NCBI GenBank assembly: GCA_965267475.1
Contig: OZ254079.1
Location: forward strand, 620,001 to 684,000
Direction of reading: 5' to 3'
Source: JBCBKU01 sp965267475
Lineage (GTDB): Bacteria > Pseudomonadota > Alphaproteobacteria > Rhodobacterales > Rhodobacteraceae
Length of the DNA stretch: 64,000 nt
This document shows, piece by piece, positions 50,971-59,319 of this stretch (position 1 is its first letter; the number at the start of each line of letters is the position of its first letter). The position numbers and the translations under genes were made by a program. Below the pieces are notes generated by a model. It ran no database searches and was not told where the DNA came from. It worked only from the letters and a program-made list of their open reading frames with translations.

Positions 50971-52574
50971 ACCCGACCGTTCTTGATATCCGCGATCTTC
51001 GCGTGGCGTTTCGCCAGGATGGGGCCGAGTCAGAAGCCGTGAAAGGCGTGTCCTTTACGGTCGAAAAAGGCGAAACCGTTGCGCTTGTGGGCGAGTCTGG
51101 ATCCGGCAAATCGGTGACCGCGCTGTCGACAGTCGACCTTCTGCCCGACAGTGCTCAGATTTCCGGGTCCGTGACCTATAACGGCACCGAGATGGTGGGC
51201 GCGGACGAGGCTGCGCTTCGCAAGGTGCGTGGCAATGACATCAGCTTCATTTTCCAAGAACCGATGACATCGCTGAACCCGCTTCACACGCTGGACAAGC
51301 AACTGGCCGAAAGCCTGCTTCTGCATCAGGGCATCGCAGGGGCCGAGGCGGAAGCCAAGATCATCGAGCTTCTCGAAAAGGTGGGTATTCCTGATCCGGC
51401 GACCCGCTTGAAAAGCTATCCCCACCAGCTCTCGGGGGGGCAGCGCCAGCGCGTGATGATCGCCATGGCACTTGCCAACGGGCCAGATCTTCTGATCGCG
51501 GATGAACCCACAACAGCGCTCGACGTCACCATTCAGGCCCAGATTCTCGAACTTCTGGCGGATCTGAAAAAGGCCGATGGAATGAGCATGCTGTTCATCA
51601 CCCACGACCTCGGGATCGTCCGCAAATTCGCTGACCGCGTGAACGTCATGAAGGATGGCGAGATCGTCGAAGCCGGAAAAACGCGTGAGATCTTCGACAA
51701 TCCGCAGCATCCCTATACGATCAAATTGCTCAGTGCCGAGGCCGTGGGCGTCCCGGACCCGGTACCCGCCGAGGCTGAGGAAATCGCATCGACCGAGGAC
51801 TTGCGCATCTGGTTCCCCATACAGCGCGGCCTTCTCAAACGCACCGTTGGCCACGTCAAAGCGGTGAATGCCGCGTCCTTCAAGGTCCGTGCGGGCGAAA
51901 CGATCGGGATCGTGGGGGAATCCGGTTCGGGCAAAACCACGCTCGCCCTGGCTGTCATGCGTTTGATATCGTCAGACGGGCCAGTGATCTTCCTTGGACG
52001 CGACATCCAGGGGTGGAAGACGCGGGCCCTGCGTCCTCTACGTCGCGACATGCAGATCGTTTTCCAGGACCCCTATGGATCGCTTAGTCCGCGCATGACG
52101 GTTGAGGAAATCATTGCCGAGGGTCTTACCGTTCACGGAACCGATCCGGGCCGCAACCCGACCGAAATGGTGGCCGAAATCATGGAGGAAGTCGGGCTGG
52201 ATCCGGCAACCATGTATCGCTATCCGCATGAGTTTTCGGGCGGGCAACGTCAGCGCATCGCAATCGCGCGCGCCATGATCCTGCGTCCAAAACTCGTGGT
52301 TCTTGATGAACCGACGTCAGCGCTTGATATGACGGTGCAAGTTCAGATCGTGGATTTGCTGCGCGAGCTTCAGAAGAAGCACGCGCTGGCCTATTTGTTC
52401 ATCAGCCACGACCTGAAGGTCGTCCGGGCACTGTCGCACAAGATCATCGTGATGAAATCCGGAGATATCGTCGAAACGGGCGACGCGGACGCGGTCTTTG
52501 AAAACCCGAAAGAAGAGTATACCCGGAGACTTATGGCCGCAGCCTTCGATATTGAACTGAAGGCGACGGCCTAG
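50967..52574 (+). CDS. yejF: Peptide ABC transporter ATPase YejF (two fused nucleotide-binding domains)
   Basis: A 535-residue protein with two complete ATPase domains. The first has Walker A GESGSGKS, LSGGQRQRVMIAMAL and ADEPTTALD; the second has GESGSGKTT, FSGGQRQRIAIARAM and LDEPTSALD, each followed by the oligopeptide-type C-terminal extension. Its domains contact YejB and YejE. It completes the yejABEF importer and is convergent with the D-Ala-D-Ala carboxypeptidase gene, 4 bp apart. Confidence 0.94.
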   Translation: MNPTVLDIRDLRVAFRQDGAESEAVKGVSFTVEKGETVALVGESGSGKSVTALSTVDLLPDSAQISGSVTYNGTEMVGADEAALRKVRGNDISFIFQEPMTSLNPLHTLDKQLAESLLLHQGIAGAEAEAKIIELLEKVGIPDPATRLKSYPHQLSGGQRQRVMIAMALANGPDLLIADEPTTALDVTIQAQILELLADLKKADGMSMLFITHDLGIVRKFADRVNVMKDGEIVEAGKTREIFDNPQHPYTIKLLSAEAVGVPDPVPAEAEEIASTEDLRIWFPIQRGLLKRTVGHVKAVNAASFKVRAGETIGIVGESGSGKTTLALAVMRLISSDGPVIFLGRDIQGWKTRALRPLRRDMQIVFQDPYGSLSPRMTVEEIIAEGLTVHGTDPGRNPTEMVAEIMEEVGLDPATMYRYPHEFSGGQRQRIAIARAMILRPKLVVLDEPTSALDMTVQVQIVDLLRELQKKHALAYLFISHDLKVVRALSHKIIVMKSGDIVETGDADAVFENPKEEYTRRLMAAAFDIELKATA

Positions 52575-52578
52575 ACGA

Positions 52579-54024
52579 TCAGGTCGGCCCAAGGGCCTGA
52601 CAGGCGATGTTTCGAACCGCAAGCCGCGCGCAGGCCTGGCCCGCTTGTGCTTCGGTTAGTCCCACGAAATTCGCGTCAAACCCGCCCGGGCGTTCCACGA
52701 CCTTTCGAAGCGCTTCGTCAAGCGTGCCAAGCTCAAGAAGCGCGGTCTTGAGCAAAACACGCTCGGCCTGATGGCGGGTCGGATACCGGCCGACGTTCAC
52801 GCCGAAATGGCGCCCGCCAGAGGTCGAAAGCCGCGTGACAATTTCGGGGCCAGCGCTTGGCAGATCGTCGGGCAGCGGTGCGGCACGCGCAACGACGACC
52901 TCTGCCGGACGCGGCTTGGGCGCGAAGTTGGGAATGCCAGTTTTCGCTTCCGCCGCCGCAATCTGCTCGGCTTCGGCATCCGCTTCGGCCGCACGTGTAT
53001 CAGCTGCGACCGCGGCCAGCGTGTCATTGATGCCTTCGCGCATAGCAAGAAGGACTTCCGCAGGCGCCTCGACCGGCGCGCCGCCCGGGCGCACCCGCGG
53101 GCGCGGGCTTTTCGGAACGGCCCGGACAACGCGGATGACTTTGCCCTGGGGTTCGTTGGACCGATCATAGACCGGCGGCGCCGGTTTCCGGATCGCTACG
53201 TGGCTGGGTGCGCGGTGGAACCCCATGTCCAAAAGTTCGGCAACTTTTGCGTTGCGCGATGCGGTCGAACGTCCGCCAAACACCGTGGCGATGATACGTT
53301 CATCCCCGCGGCGGGCGGACGCCACAAGGTTGAATCCGGCGGCGTTCGTGTATCCGGTCTTGATCCCGTCCGCGCCGCGATAGCTTGAAAGGAGGCGACC
53401 ATTGGTATTCGAGACGTTCTTTACGCCCGCATGGGTCGTCGTGCGTGAGAAAAGATTGTAGTAATCCGGGAAATCAAAGAACAGGTGCCGCCCCATCGTT
53501 GTCATATCACGGGCGGTCGAAAGATGGCCTGACTCGGTCAGCCCGTGGGCATTTTTGAAGGTCGTTCGCGTCATACCAAGTGCCCGTGCGGTGCGGTTCA
53601 TCCGCCGCGCAAAGGCTGCTTCCGATCCCGAAATGGCTTCGCCGATTGCCGTAGCCGCGTCGTTGGCCGACTTCACAGCAGCGGCCCGGATCAGGTAGCG
53701 AAGCGAAATCTTCTGTCCCGCCCGCAGACCCAGTTTCGATGGCGGTTCTGCTGCGGCTTTCCGAGAAACGGTAACCTTTGTATCAAGCGAGATCTCCCCG
53801 CGTTCGATCGCTTCAAACGCCACGTAAAGCGTCATCATCTTGGTAAGAGATGCGGGGTGGAGCCGGGTATCCGCATTCCGCGAATGCAACACCTCGCCCG
53901 AACGTGCGTCGATCACCATGGCTGCATATGGCGCTGCCAGAACGGCCCCTGCGCCGCACAGCACGCACCACACTGCCAATAAAGCCAGCGCGCGATACGC
54001 CAGCCGTCCAATACCGATTGTCAC
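52579..54024 (-). CDS. D-alanyl-D-alanine carboxypeptidase with C-terminal SPOR-like domain
   Basis: A 481-residue DacA/C-family penicillin-binding protein with a signal peptide. The active-site motifs are SLTK (Ser59-Lys62), SAN (119-121) and KTG (222-224). A Pro/Arg/Ala-rich linker at about 275-395 precedes a C-terminal ~75-residue domain (GVNVGRYPTRHQAERVLLKTALLE) of SPOR type, which binds denuded septal glycan. It trims the terminal D-Ala from peptidoglycan pentapeptides. The amphipathic membrane anchor of classical DacA is replaced by SPOR here. Confidence 0.9.
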   Translation of the reverse strand: MTIGIGRLAYRALALLAVWCVLCGAGAVLAAPYAAMVIDARSGEVLHSRNADTRLHPASLTKMMTLYVAFEAIERGEISLDTKVTVSRKAAAEPPSKLGLRAGQKISLRYLIRAAAVKSANDAATAIGEAISGSEAAFARRMNRTARALGMTRTTFKNAHGLTESGHLSTARDMTTMGRHLFFDFPDYYNLFSRTTTHAGVKNVSNTNGRLLSSYRGADGIKTGYTNAAGFNLVASARRGDERIIATVFGGRSTASRNAKVAELLDMGFHRAPSHVAIRKPAPPVYDRSNEPQGKVIRVVRAVPKSPRPRVRPGGAPVEAPAEVLLAMREGINDTLAAVAADTRAAEADAEAEQIAAAEAKTGIPNFAPKPRPAEVVVARAAPLPDDLPSAGPEIVTRLSTSGGRHFGVNVGRYPTRHQAERVLLKTALLELGTLDEALRKVVERPGGFDANFVGLTEAQAGQACARLAVRNIACQALGPT

Positions 54025-54317
54025 GGCGACTGCCCTTTTACTGCCTCAGCCGGCCAGGTCTTCGCCCGATCCGGTCATTTATTATTGACCCGTGCTACCA
54101 TGATGGAATGCCAAGGAAAACACTTAGTTTCCAGAGGGTTCAATTTTCCGCGCATGTGTCTCTCTGCGCAGACCGCAAGGATTTGTTAAAATTTTCCGTT
54201 GCAGGGTACCCGAGAGAGGTCTAGGGCCTTTTCTCGCTTGTTTTGATAGCTATATTGTCGGTTCCGAAACGTGGAAGAATGCTGATTCCGAGCGTGTTCA
54301 ACTTTGTCGAGACCTTG
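54025..54317. promoter_or_regulatory. Divergent region between carboxypeptidase and clpS genes
   Basis: About 290 bp with no gene I can support. It is AT-rich around 54180-54265 and includes TATATT at 54251-54256, a candidate clpS -10. In-frame codons upstream of the chosen clpS start could extend the protein by up to 25 residues but lack family similarity. Confidence 0.4.
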
Positions 54318-54641
54318 ATGGCCGAAAATGACGCCCCTGAGAATGAAGGCGACAGCTCGGTGCTGCTGGAAACGCGCGAGAAAACCGCGCGCCCCCCGTT
54401 ATACAAGGTCATGCTTTTGAACGACGATTTCACCCCGATGGAATTTGTTGTCCATGTGCTGGAGCGGTTCTTCGGAATGACCCATGCGCAAGCGTTTGAA
54501 TTGATGCTGGTTGTTCACAAAAAGGGTGTCGCCGTTGTCGGGGTCTTCAGTCACGAAGTGGCCGAGACAAAGGTCAGCCAGGTGATGGACTTCGCCCGCC
54601 GTCACCAACATCCGCTTCAATGCACGATGGAGAAGGAATAA
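54318..54641 (+). CDS. clpS: ATP-dependent Clp protease adaptor ClpS
   Basis: A 107-residue N-end rule adaptor that delivers substrates to ClpAP. After a disordered acidic N-terminus, the core carries PPLYKVMLLNDDFTPMEFVVHVLERFFGMTHAQAFELMLVVHKKG in overlapping parts, with the N-degron pocket residues (NDDFTPM and the later VVG...E.AE) intact. No clpA follows here, unlike in many proteobacteria. The ATG at 54318 gives the usual start; a longer N-terminus is possible. Confidence 0.93.
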   Translation: MAENDAPENEGDSSVLLETREKTARPPLYKVMLLNDDFTPMEFVVHVLERFFGMTHAQAFELMLVVHKKGVAVVGVFSHEVAETKVSQVMDFARRHQHPLQCTMEKE

Positions 54642-54663
54642 AGCCGACAGGCTGTTCCCGCCC

Positions 54664-55635
54664 ATGACCCGACTACAGTTTGCTTTGGACACCGGGATGA
54701 TCGAGATCCCCGCCGAAGGCGATATTGGCCTGTTTGGCGCGCCGGGTGACCAGGATTTCCACGGCCTGCCTTTGGAACGGTTGCAGGTCATCAGCCGGTT
54801 CAAACCCGATGTCGATGCGCTTGAAGGCCGAGGACTAGCGGTCGCCCAAGGCCCAACCGGGCCATATGCGATGTCGGTCGTATCCCTGCCCAGATCGCGC
54901 GATGCCGCCCGTTCCCGCATCGCGTCAGCCGTTGCAGCAACTAAGGGTCCGGTCATCATCGATGGCGCCAAGACCGACGGTGTCGAAGCTGTCCTGAAGG
55001 CTGCAAGGGCAATGGGCCAGGTAGGTGCCGCCATATCCAAATCCCATGGCAAAGTCTTCGTCTTGGAAGGGGGCGACTTTGCAGGCTGGGCGGCAGGGCC
55101 GTCGCAAACCGAGGAAGGGTACTGGACCGCGCCAGGTGTGTTCTCGGCCGATGGGCCTGACCCAGGCTCGGTCCTGTTGGCGGGGGCGCTGCCCGATAAG
55201 ATCGGCCGGATTGGCGCCGATCTGGGTGCAGGATGGGGGTTTCTGTCGAAAGTCGTCTTGTCTCATGAGGTTGAAGCGCTGCATCTGGTCGAAGCGGACC
55301 TGACCGCGCTTGACTGCGCCCGGAAAAACCTGGCCGAGCAGCGGGCTAACTTCCATTGGGCGGATGCCAAGACATGGGTGTCACCCGACCCGCTGGACTT
55401 CGTGGTGATGAACCCGCCATTCCATTCCGGCCGCGAAAGCGACATCGCGCTGGGTCAGGCCTTCATCTCAGCGGCGGCGCGCGCGTTGAAGCCCCGTGGA
55501 ACGCTCTGGCTTGTTGCCAATCGCCACCTGCGCTACGAAACGCATCTGGCCGATGCATTTGGGCAGGTGCGCGAGATTGGGGGCGATCCGCGGTTCAAGT
55601 TGATCGAGGCCAACAAGGCCAAAGGTAAACGGTAA
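54664..55635 (+). CDS. RsmC-like class I SAM-dependent rRNA methyltransferase
   Basis: A 323-residue protein with a divergent N-terminal half and a C-terminal methyltransferase. The SAM motif is IGADLGAGWGFLSKVVL, the acidic loop LHLVEADLTALD, and the N6/N2-guanine-type motif is NPPFHSG. RsmC methylates G1207 of 16S rRNA; target here is inferred. It starts 22 bp after clpS and is followed after 20 bp by an SDR gene, forming a run toward hemF. Confidence 0.85.
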   Translation: MTRLQFALDTGMIEIPAEGDIGLFGAPGDQDFHGLPLERLQVISRFKPDVDALEGRGLAVAQGPTGPYAMSVVSLPRSRDAARSRIASAVAATKGPVIIDGAKTDGVEAVLKAARAMGQVGAAISKSHGKVFVLEGGDFAGWAAGPSQTEEGYWTAPGVFSADGPDPGSVLLAGALPDKIGRIGADLGAGWGFLSKVVLSHEVEALHLVEADLTALDCARKNLAEQRANFHWADAKTWVSPDPLDFVVMNPPFHSGRESDIALGQAFISAAARALKPRGTLWLVANRHLRYETHLADAFGQVREIGGDPRFKLIEANKAKGKR

Positions 55636-55655
55636 AGGGGGCGCGGGGGACAGAC

Positions 55656-56462
55656 GTGTCATACGCAATTGCCGGTAAGACCGCAGTGGTCACAGGGGCA
55701 GCCAATGGTGTGGGGCTCGCCATCGCCCGTCACCTTGCTGATCATGACGCCAATGTCATGTTCGCGGATATGGACGAAAAGCGCCTAGTTGAAGAACTCG
55801 GCGACGCCAAGGAAGACGGCAATATCCGTTATTTCGGTGGGGATCTAAGGGAAAAACTGACCATCGCGAACTTGTTGTCGGCGACAATCGATGCCTTCGA
55901 CCGGGTCGACATTCTCGTTAATGGCAGCCGGCAGATGTTGGCCGCAGATCCGCTGAACCCGGATGACGACGCGGTAATCCAGTTGATCAATCAGAACCTG
56001 ATGACGTCGCTTCGACTGACGCAGCTCTTCTCGAAACGGATGATCCTGCAAGCGAAAGAGGACGGCACCGGTGACACGCCGGCCGGATCCATCGTCAACC
56101 TGTCTTCGATTGCCGCGCGCCGGACCCAGCCGGAACTGATGGCCTATTCGATCTCGTCCGCCGCTTTGGACCAGATGACGCGGTCCATGGCGGTGGCTCT
56201 GGCGCCGCATCAGATCCGAGTAAATGCGGTGGCCTTCGGCAGCGTGATGAGCGCGAGCCTGAAGAACGCCATCAAGGAAGATGGCGACATGCGCGACAAG
56301 ATCGTCGACAAAACCCCCTTGTCTCGGATCGCCGGTCCGGGCGAACTTGGGGACACCGTGCAGTTTCTGGCCTCGGACGCATCACGCTTCATGACCGGTC
56401 AGGTATTGACCGTGGATGGCGGGCGCACATTGGTCGACGTGGTCGAGGCACCTGCGCATTAG
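55656..56462 (+). CDS. SDR family protein lacking the catalytic lysine
   Basis: A 268-residue short-chain dehydrogenase-like protein. The nucleotide motif VTGAANGVG is present, and Ser150/151 and Tyr164 are in place, but the Lys of Tyr-x3-Lys is Ser168 (AYSISSAALD) and the NNAG motif reads LVNGSRQ. Normal oxidoreductase activity is therefore doubtful. It lies 9 bp before hemF and 20 bp after the RsmC-like gene, so it is probably cotranscribed with hemF. A regulatory or scaffold role is possible. Confidence 0.88.
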   Translation: MSYAIAGKTAVVTGAANGVGLAIARHLADHDANVMFADMDEKRLVEELGDAKEDGNIRYFGGDLREKLTIANLLSATIDAFDRVDILVNGSRQMLAADPLNPDDDAVIQLINQNLMTSLRLTQLFSKRMILQAKEDGTGDTPAGSIVNLSSIAARRTQPELMAYSISSAALDQMTRSMAVALAPHQIRVNAVAFGSVMSASLKNAIKEDGDMRDKIVDKTPLSRIAGPGELGDTVQFLASDASRFMTGQVLTVDGGRTLVDVVEAPAH

Positions 56463-56471
56463 GGGGAGGCG

Positions 56472-57362
56472 ATGGACCAGATTGTGGATGTGACCGATGC
56501 ACATAAGGACCGTGCGGCGGACTGGTTTCGCAGTCTTCGCGACAGCATCGTCGAGGCGTTTGAAGCACTAGAAGACCGCCACGAGGCAGCGGGCGCGCCG
56601 GGCCGGTTCGAAGTGACCAAAACCAAGCGCGACGCGGATAATGGGTCGGATGCTGGCGGCGGCTTGATGAGCGTCATGCGTGGCGGTCGCGTGTTCGAGA
56701 AGATCGGCGTGAACGTTTCGACGGTCTATGGCGAATTGGGTGCCGAGGCGCAGCGGGCCATGGCCGCGCGGAAGGACATGCCAGGTATGGCCGAAGATCC
56801 GAGGTTCTGGGCATCGGGCATCAGCCTTGTCGCGCATATGCAGAACCCCCATTGCCCGGCGGTCCACATGAACACGCGTATGTTCTGGACGCCCCATGGC
56901 TGGTGGTTCGGCGGCGGGTCCGATTTGAATCCCTGCATCGAATATCCGGAAGACACCAAAGCGTTTCACGCTGTTCAGAAGGCCCATTGCGACCCGCATG
57001 GGGATGACCTTTATCCGCGCTACAAGGCCTGGGCGGATGAGTACTTTTTTATCCCGCACCGGGGCCGGGCTCGGGGTGTTGGGGGCATCTTTTATGACGA
57101 TCACTCTTCTGGCGACTGGGAAGCGGATTTCGCGTTCACGCAAGATGTGGGTCGTGCTTTCCTCAAAGCCTTCGTGCCGCTGGTCGACAGGCGGCGCGAC
57201 ACCACCTGGACCGAGGCGGACAAGGACAAGCAACTCGTCCATCGCGGGCTCTATGCCGAATACAATCTGGTGTATGACCGCGGTACGAAATTCGGGCTTG
57301 CGACTGGCCATAATCCCGATGCCGTGCTGATGAGCCTGCCGCCTTTGGCAAAATGGGCCTGA
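56472..57362 (+). CDS. hemF: Oxygen-dependent coproporphyrinogen III oxidase
   Basis: A 296-residue aerobic enzyme converting coproporphyrinogen III to protoporphyrinogen IX. It shows VCVxG-type GGLMSVMRGGRVFEKIGVNVSTVYG, HMNTRMFWTPHGWWFGGGSDLNP, HRGRARGVGGIFYDDHSSGDW and the C-terminal LVYDRGTKFGLATG. Catalytic His and Asp/Arg residues lie in these blocks. It lies between an SDR-like gene and cobS, whose start overlaps its stop by 10 bp. hemE and hemC follow within 3 kb. Confidence 0.96.
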   Translation: MDQIVDVTDAHKDRAADWFRSLRDSIVEAFEALEDRHEAAGAPGRFEVTKTKRDADNGSDAGGGLMSVMRGGRVFEKIGVNVSTVYGELGAEAQRAMAARKDMPGMAEDPRFWASGISLVAHMQNPHCPAVHMNTRMFWTPHGWWFGGGSDLNPCIEYPEDTKAFHAVQKAHCDPHGDDLYPRYKAWADEYFFIPHRGRARGVGGIFYDDHSSGDWEADFAFTQDVGRAFLKAFVPLVDRRRDTTWTEADKDKQLVHRGLYAEYNLVYDRGTKFGLATGHNPDAVLMSLPPLAKWA

Positions 57363-58105
57363 TCGCGACAGAGGCTTCGGCCATTCGAGCCGCGCTGACA
57401 TTCATGACGCGATTGCCGCTGGGCGGCGATCCCTCGGACGAGGCTATCGCGGCCAGCGTGAAATGGTATCCGCTGGCAGGCGCAGTGATCGGAGGGTGTC
57501 TTGCGGCGGTCTTCTGGTTCGGGGGCTACCTTTTCCGGGCCGAGGTTTCGATCGTCCTGGCCATGGTCGTCGGTCTGGCCCTGACGGGCGCCCTGCATGA
57601 GGACGGGTTGGCCGACACGTTTGATGGCCTGGGCGCAGGACCTGATCGGGACCGGATGCTGGCCGCCATGAAGGATAGCGGGATCGGTGCCTTTGGGGTC
57701 ATCGCTGTCGTTTCGGTGTTGCTGTTGAAATTCGTCACATTGGCGGCCACGGCAGATCTGTTGGTGATATGGGTTTTGATCGCCGCCCATGTGCTGAGCC
57801 GTGTCGGAGTTTTTTCGACGCTTCGTACCGCGCCTTACGCACGATCGAACGGCAAAGCCGGGTTCGCCAGTGGCGCTTCCGGTTGGTTCGTCGTCACGGC
57901 AACTGGGGCGCTGGCCGTGATCCCGCTTTGGATGGCGGCGGGCTGGGCCTCGGTTCTCGCCGGCGCCTTTGCACTTGCCATCGCACAGGCTGCTTTGCGA
58001 TGGCGGGTCGAGGGGCGCCTTGGAGGATATACCGGCGATACACTTGGCGCCACGCAGCAGGTTGGCGAAACGGCGTTCTACCTTGGTGTTCTGGCTGTGG
58101 CATAG
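57353..58105 (+). CDS. cobS: Adenosylcobinamide-GDP ribazoletransferase
   Basis: A 250-residue polytopic membrane enzyme that joins adenosylcobinamide-GDP and alpha-ribazole in cobalamin synthesis. The signature HEDGLADTFDGLGAG is present, with FMTRLPLG near the N-terminus and several hydrophobic helices. The ATG at 57353 lies inside hemF (10 bp). No other cob genes are in the window, and no cobalamin riboswitch is visible upstream of hemF. Confidence 0.94.
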   Translation: MGLIATEASAIRAALTFMTRLPLGGDPSDEAIAASVKWYPLAGAVIGGCLAAVFWFGGYLFRAEVSIVLAMVVGLALTGALHEDGLADTFDGLGAGPDRDRMLAAMKDSGIGAFGVIAVVSVLLLKFVTLAATADLLVIWVLIAAHVLSRVGVFSTLRTAPYARSNGKAGFASGASGWFVVTATGALAVIPLWMAAGWASVLAGAFALAIAQAALRWRVEGRLGGYTGDTLGATQQVGETAFYLGVLAVA

Positions 58106-58120
58106 CCCCCGAGCGCTGGG

Positions 58121-58166
58121 CCGGAAATCGACACGATTTCCGGAACGATTTTCGAGGCGAAAATCG
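58121..58166. repeat. Double-hairpin intergenic repeat, copy 2
   Basis: Hairpin one is CCGGAAATCG-ACA-CGATTTCCGG (58121-58143). After AA comes hairpin two, CGATTTTCG-AGG-CGAAAATCG (58146-58166), then GCCC. Stem two is identical to that at 35085-35105 while its loop differs. It lies between convergent cobS and hemE. Confidence 0.85.
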
Positions 58167-58190
58167 GCCCGTCGCGGCGAAGCTTCGCAC

Positions 58191-59219
58191 CTATCCGCGG
58201 ATGGCTCTCAGCATCTGATCGACATGGGCGGGATCGGCATCGGGCGTGATACCGTGGCCCAGATTAAAGATATGGGGCCCGCCTTTGAACGTCTCGACGA
58301 TCCGCTGCGTTTCATCTGTCAGGGCTTGCCCGCCTGAGACAAGAAGCCGCTGATCCAGGTTGCCTTGCACGCAGATCTCGGGCTGGACGTGTTCGGCCGC
58401 CCAATCGGCGGATACCGAACTGTCGATGGCCACACCGTCGGCGCCGGTTGCAGACGCAAATCCCTTGTAGCGCTCACCGGCTTCGCGTGGAAACGCGATG
58501 ATCGGTGTGCCGGGGTGACGTTTTTTCAAGGTCGCGATGATCTTTTTGGCGGGCTCCAACGCATATCGATCGAAATCATTGCCTTGCAGCGATCCGGCCC
58601 AGCTGTCGAACAGTTTGACCACTTCCGCACCGGCCTCGATCTGACGTGAGAGGTATTCAATGGTGGCTTCGATCAGAAGGTCCATGATGCCGTCAAAGAC
58701 TTCTGGGTTCTCAGCTTTTAATTTGTGGGCCGGGCCCTGATCCGGCGTTCCCTGACCCGCGATCATGTATGTCGCCACTGTCCAGGGCGCGCCCGCAAAG
58801 CCGATCAGGGTGGTTTCCTTTGGCAGCTCTTCCGCCAGCCGGCCCACTGTTTCATAGACCGGCGCGAGGTGATCATGGATGGCATCGGCAGGCTTCAACG
58901 CGGCCAGAGCCGCGGCATCGGTGATCGTTGAAAGTCGGGGGCCTTCGCCGGTCACGAAGGTCAGATCGAGCCCGAGCGCATGGGGGATCAGAAGTATATC
59001 GGCAAAGAGGATCGATGCATCGAAACCGTATCGCCGGATCGGTTGCAGAGTGACCTCTACAGCGAAATCAGGCGTATAGCAGAGCGACAGGAAATCTCCG
59101 GCCTTGGCGCGTGTTTCACGGTATTCGGGCAGGTATCGACCGGCTTGCCGCATGATCCAAACAGGTGGTGTCGCCTGCGTTTCGCCCGCCAAGGCCCTAA
59201 GAATGGTCTTTTCCGGCAA
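58191..59219 (-). CDS. hemE: Uroporphyrinogen decarboxylase
   Basis: A 342-residue enzyme decarboxylating uroporphyrinogen III to coproporphyrinogen III. It has the signatures PPVWIMRQAGRYLPEYRETR and GFAGAPWTVATYMI. The start is assigned to TTG at 59219, because LPEKTILRALAGE is the family N-terminus and GGGGAGG lies 5-6 nt upstream; the longer frame has no similarity. It is divergent from hemC, 100 bp away. Confidence 0.94.
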   Translation of the reverse strand: MPEKTILRALAGETQATPPVWIMRQAGRYLPEYRETRAKAGDFLSLCYTPDFAVEVTLQPIRRYGFDASILFADILLIPHALGLDLTFVTGEGPRLSTITDAAALAALKPADAIHDHLAPVYETVGRLAEELPKETTLIGFAGAPWTVATYMIAGQGTPDQGPAHKLKAENPEVFDGIMDLLIEATIEYLSRQIEAGAEVVKLFDSWAGSLQGNDFDRYALEPAKKIIATLKKRHPGTPIIAFPREAGERYKGFASATGADGVAIDSSVSADWAAEHVQPEICVQGNLDQRLLVSGGQALTDETQRIVETFKGGPHIFNLGHGITPDADPAHVDQMLRAIRG

Positions 59220-59319
59220 TGTGCCCTCCCCGTTTGCCCGCCAAGGCGTCCTTCGCGGCGCACGGATTGTCAAGTTGAGAGTGTTGTCCTTGGTTGACAC
59301 CCTCGCTAAGGGTTGGGGC

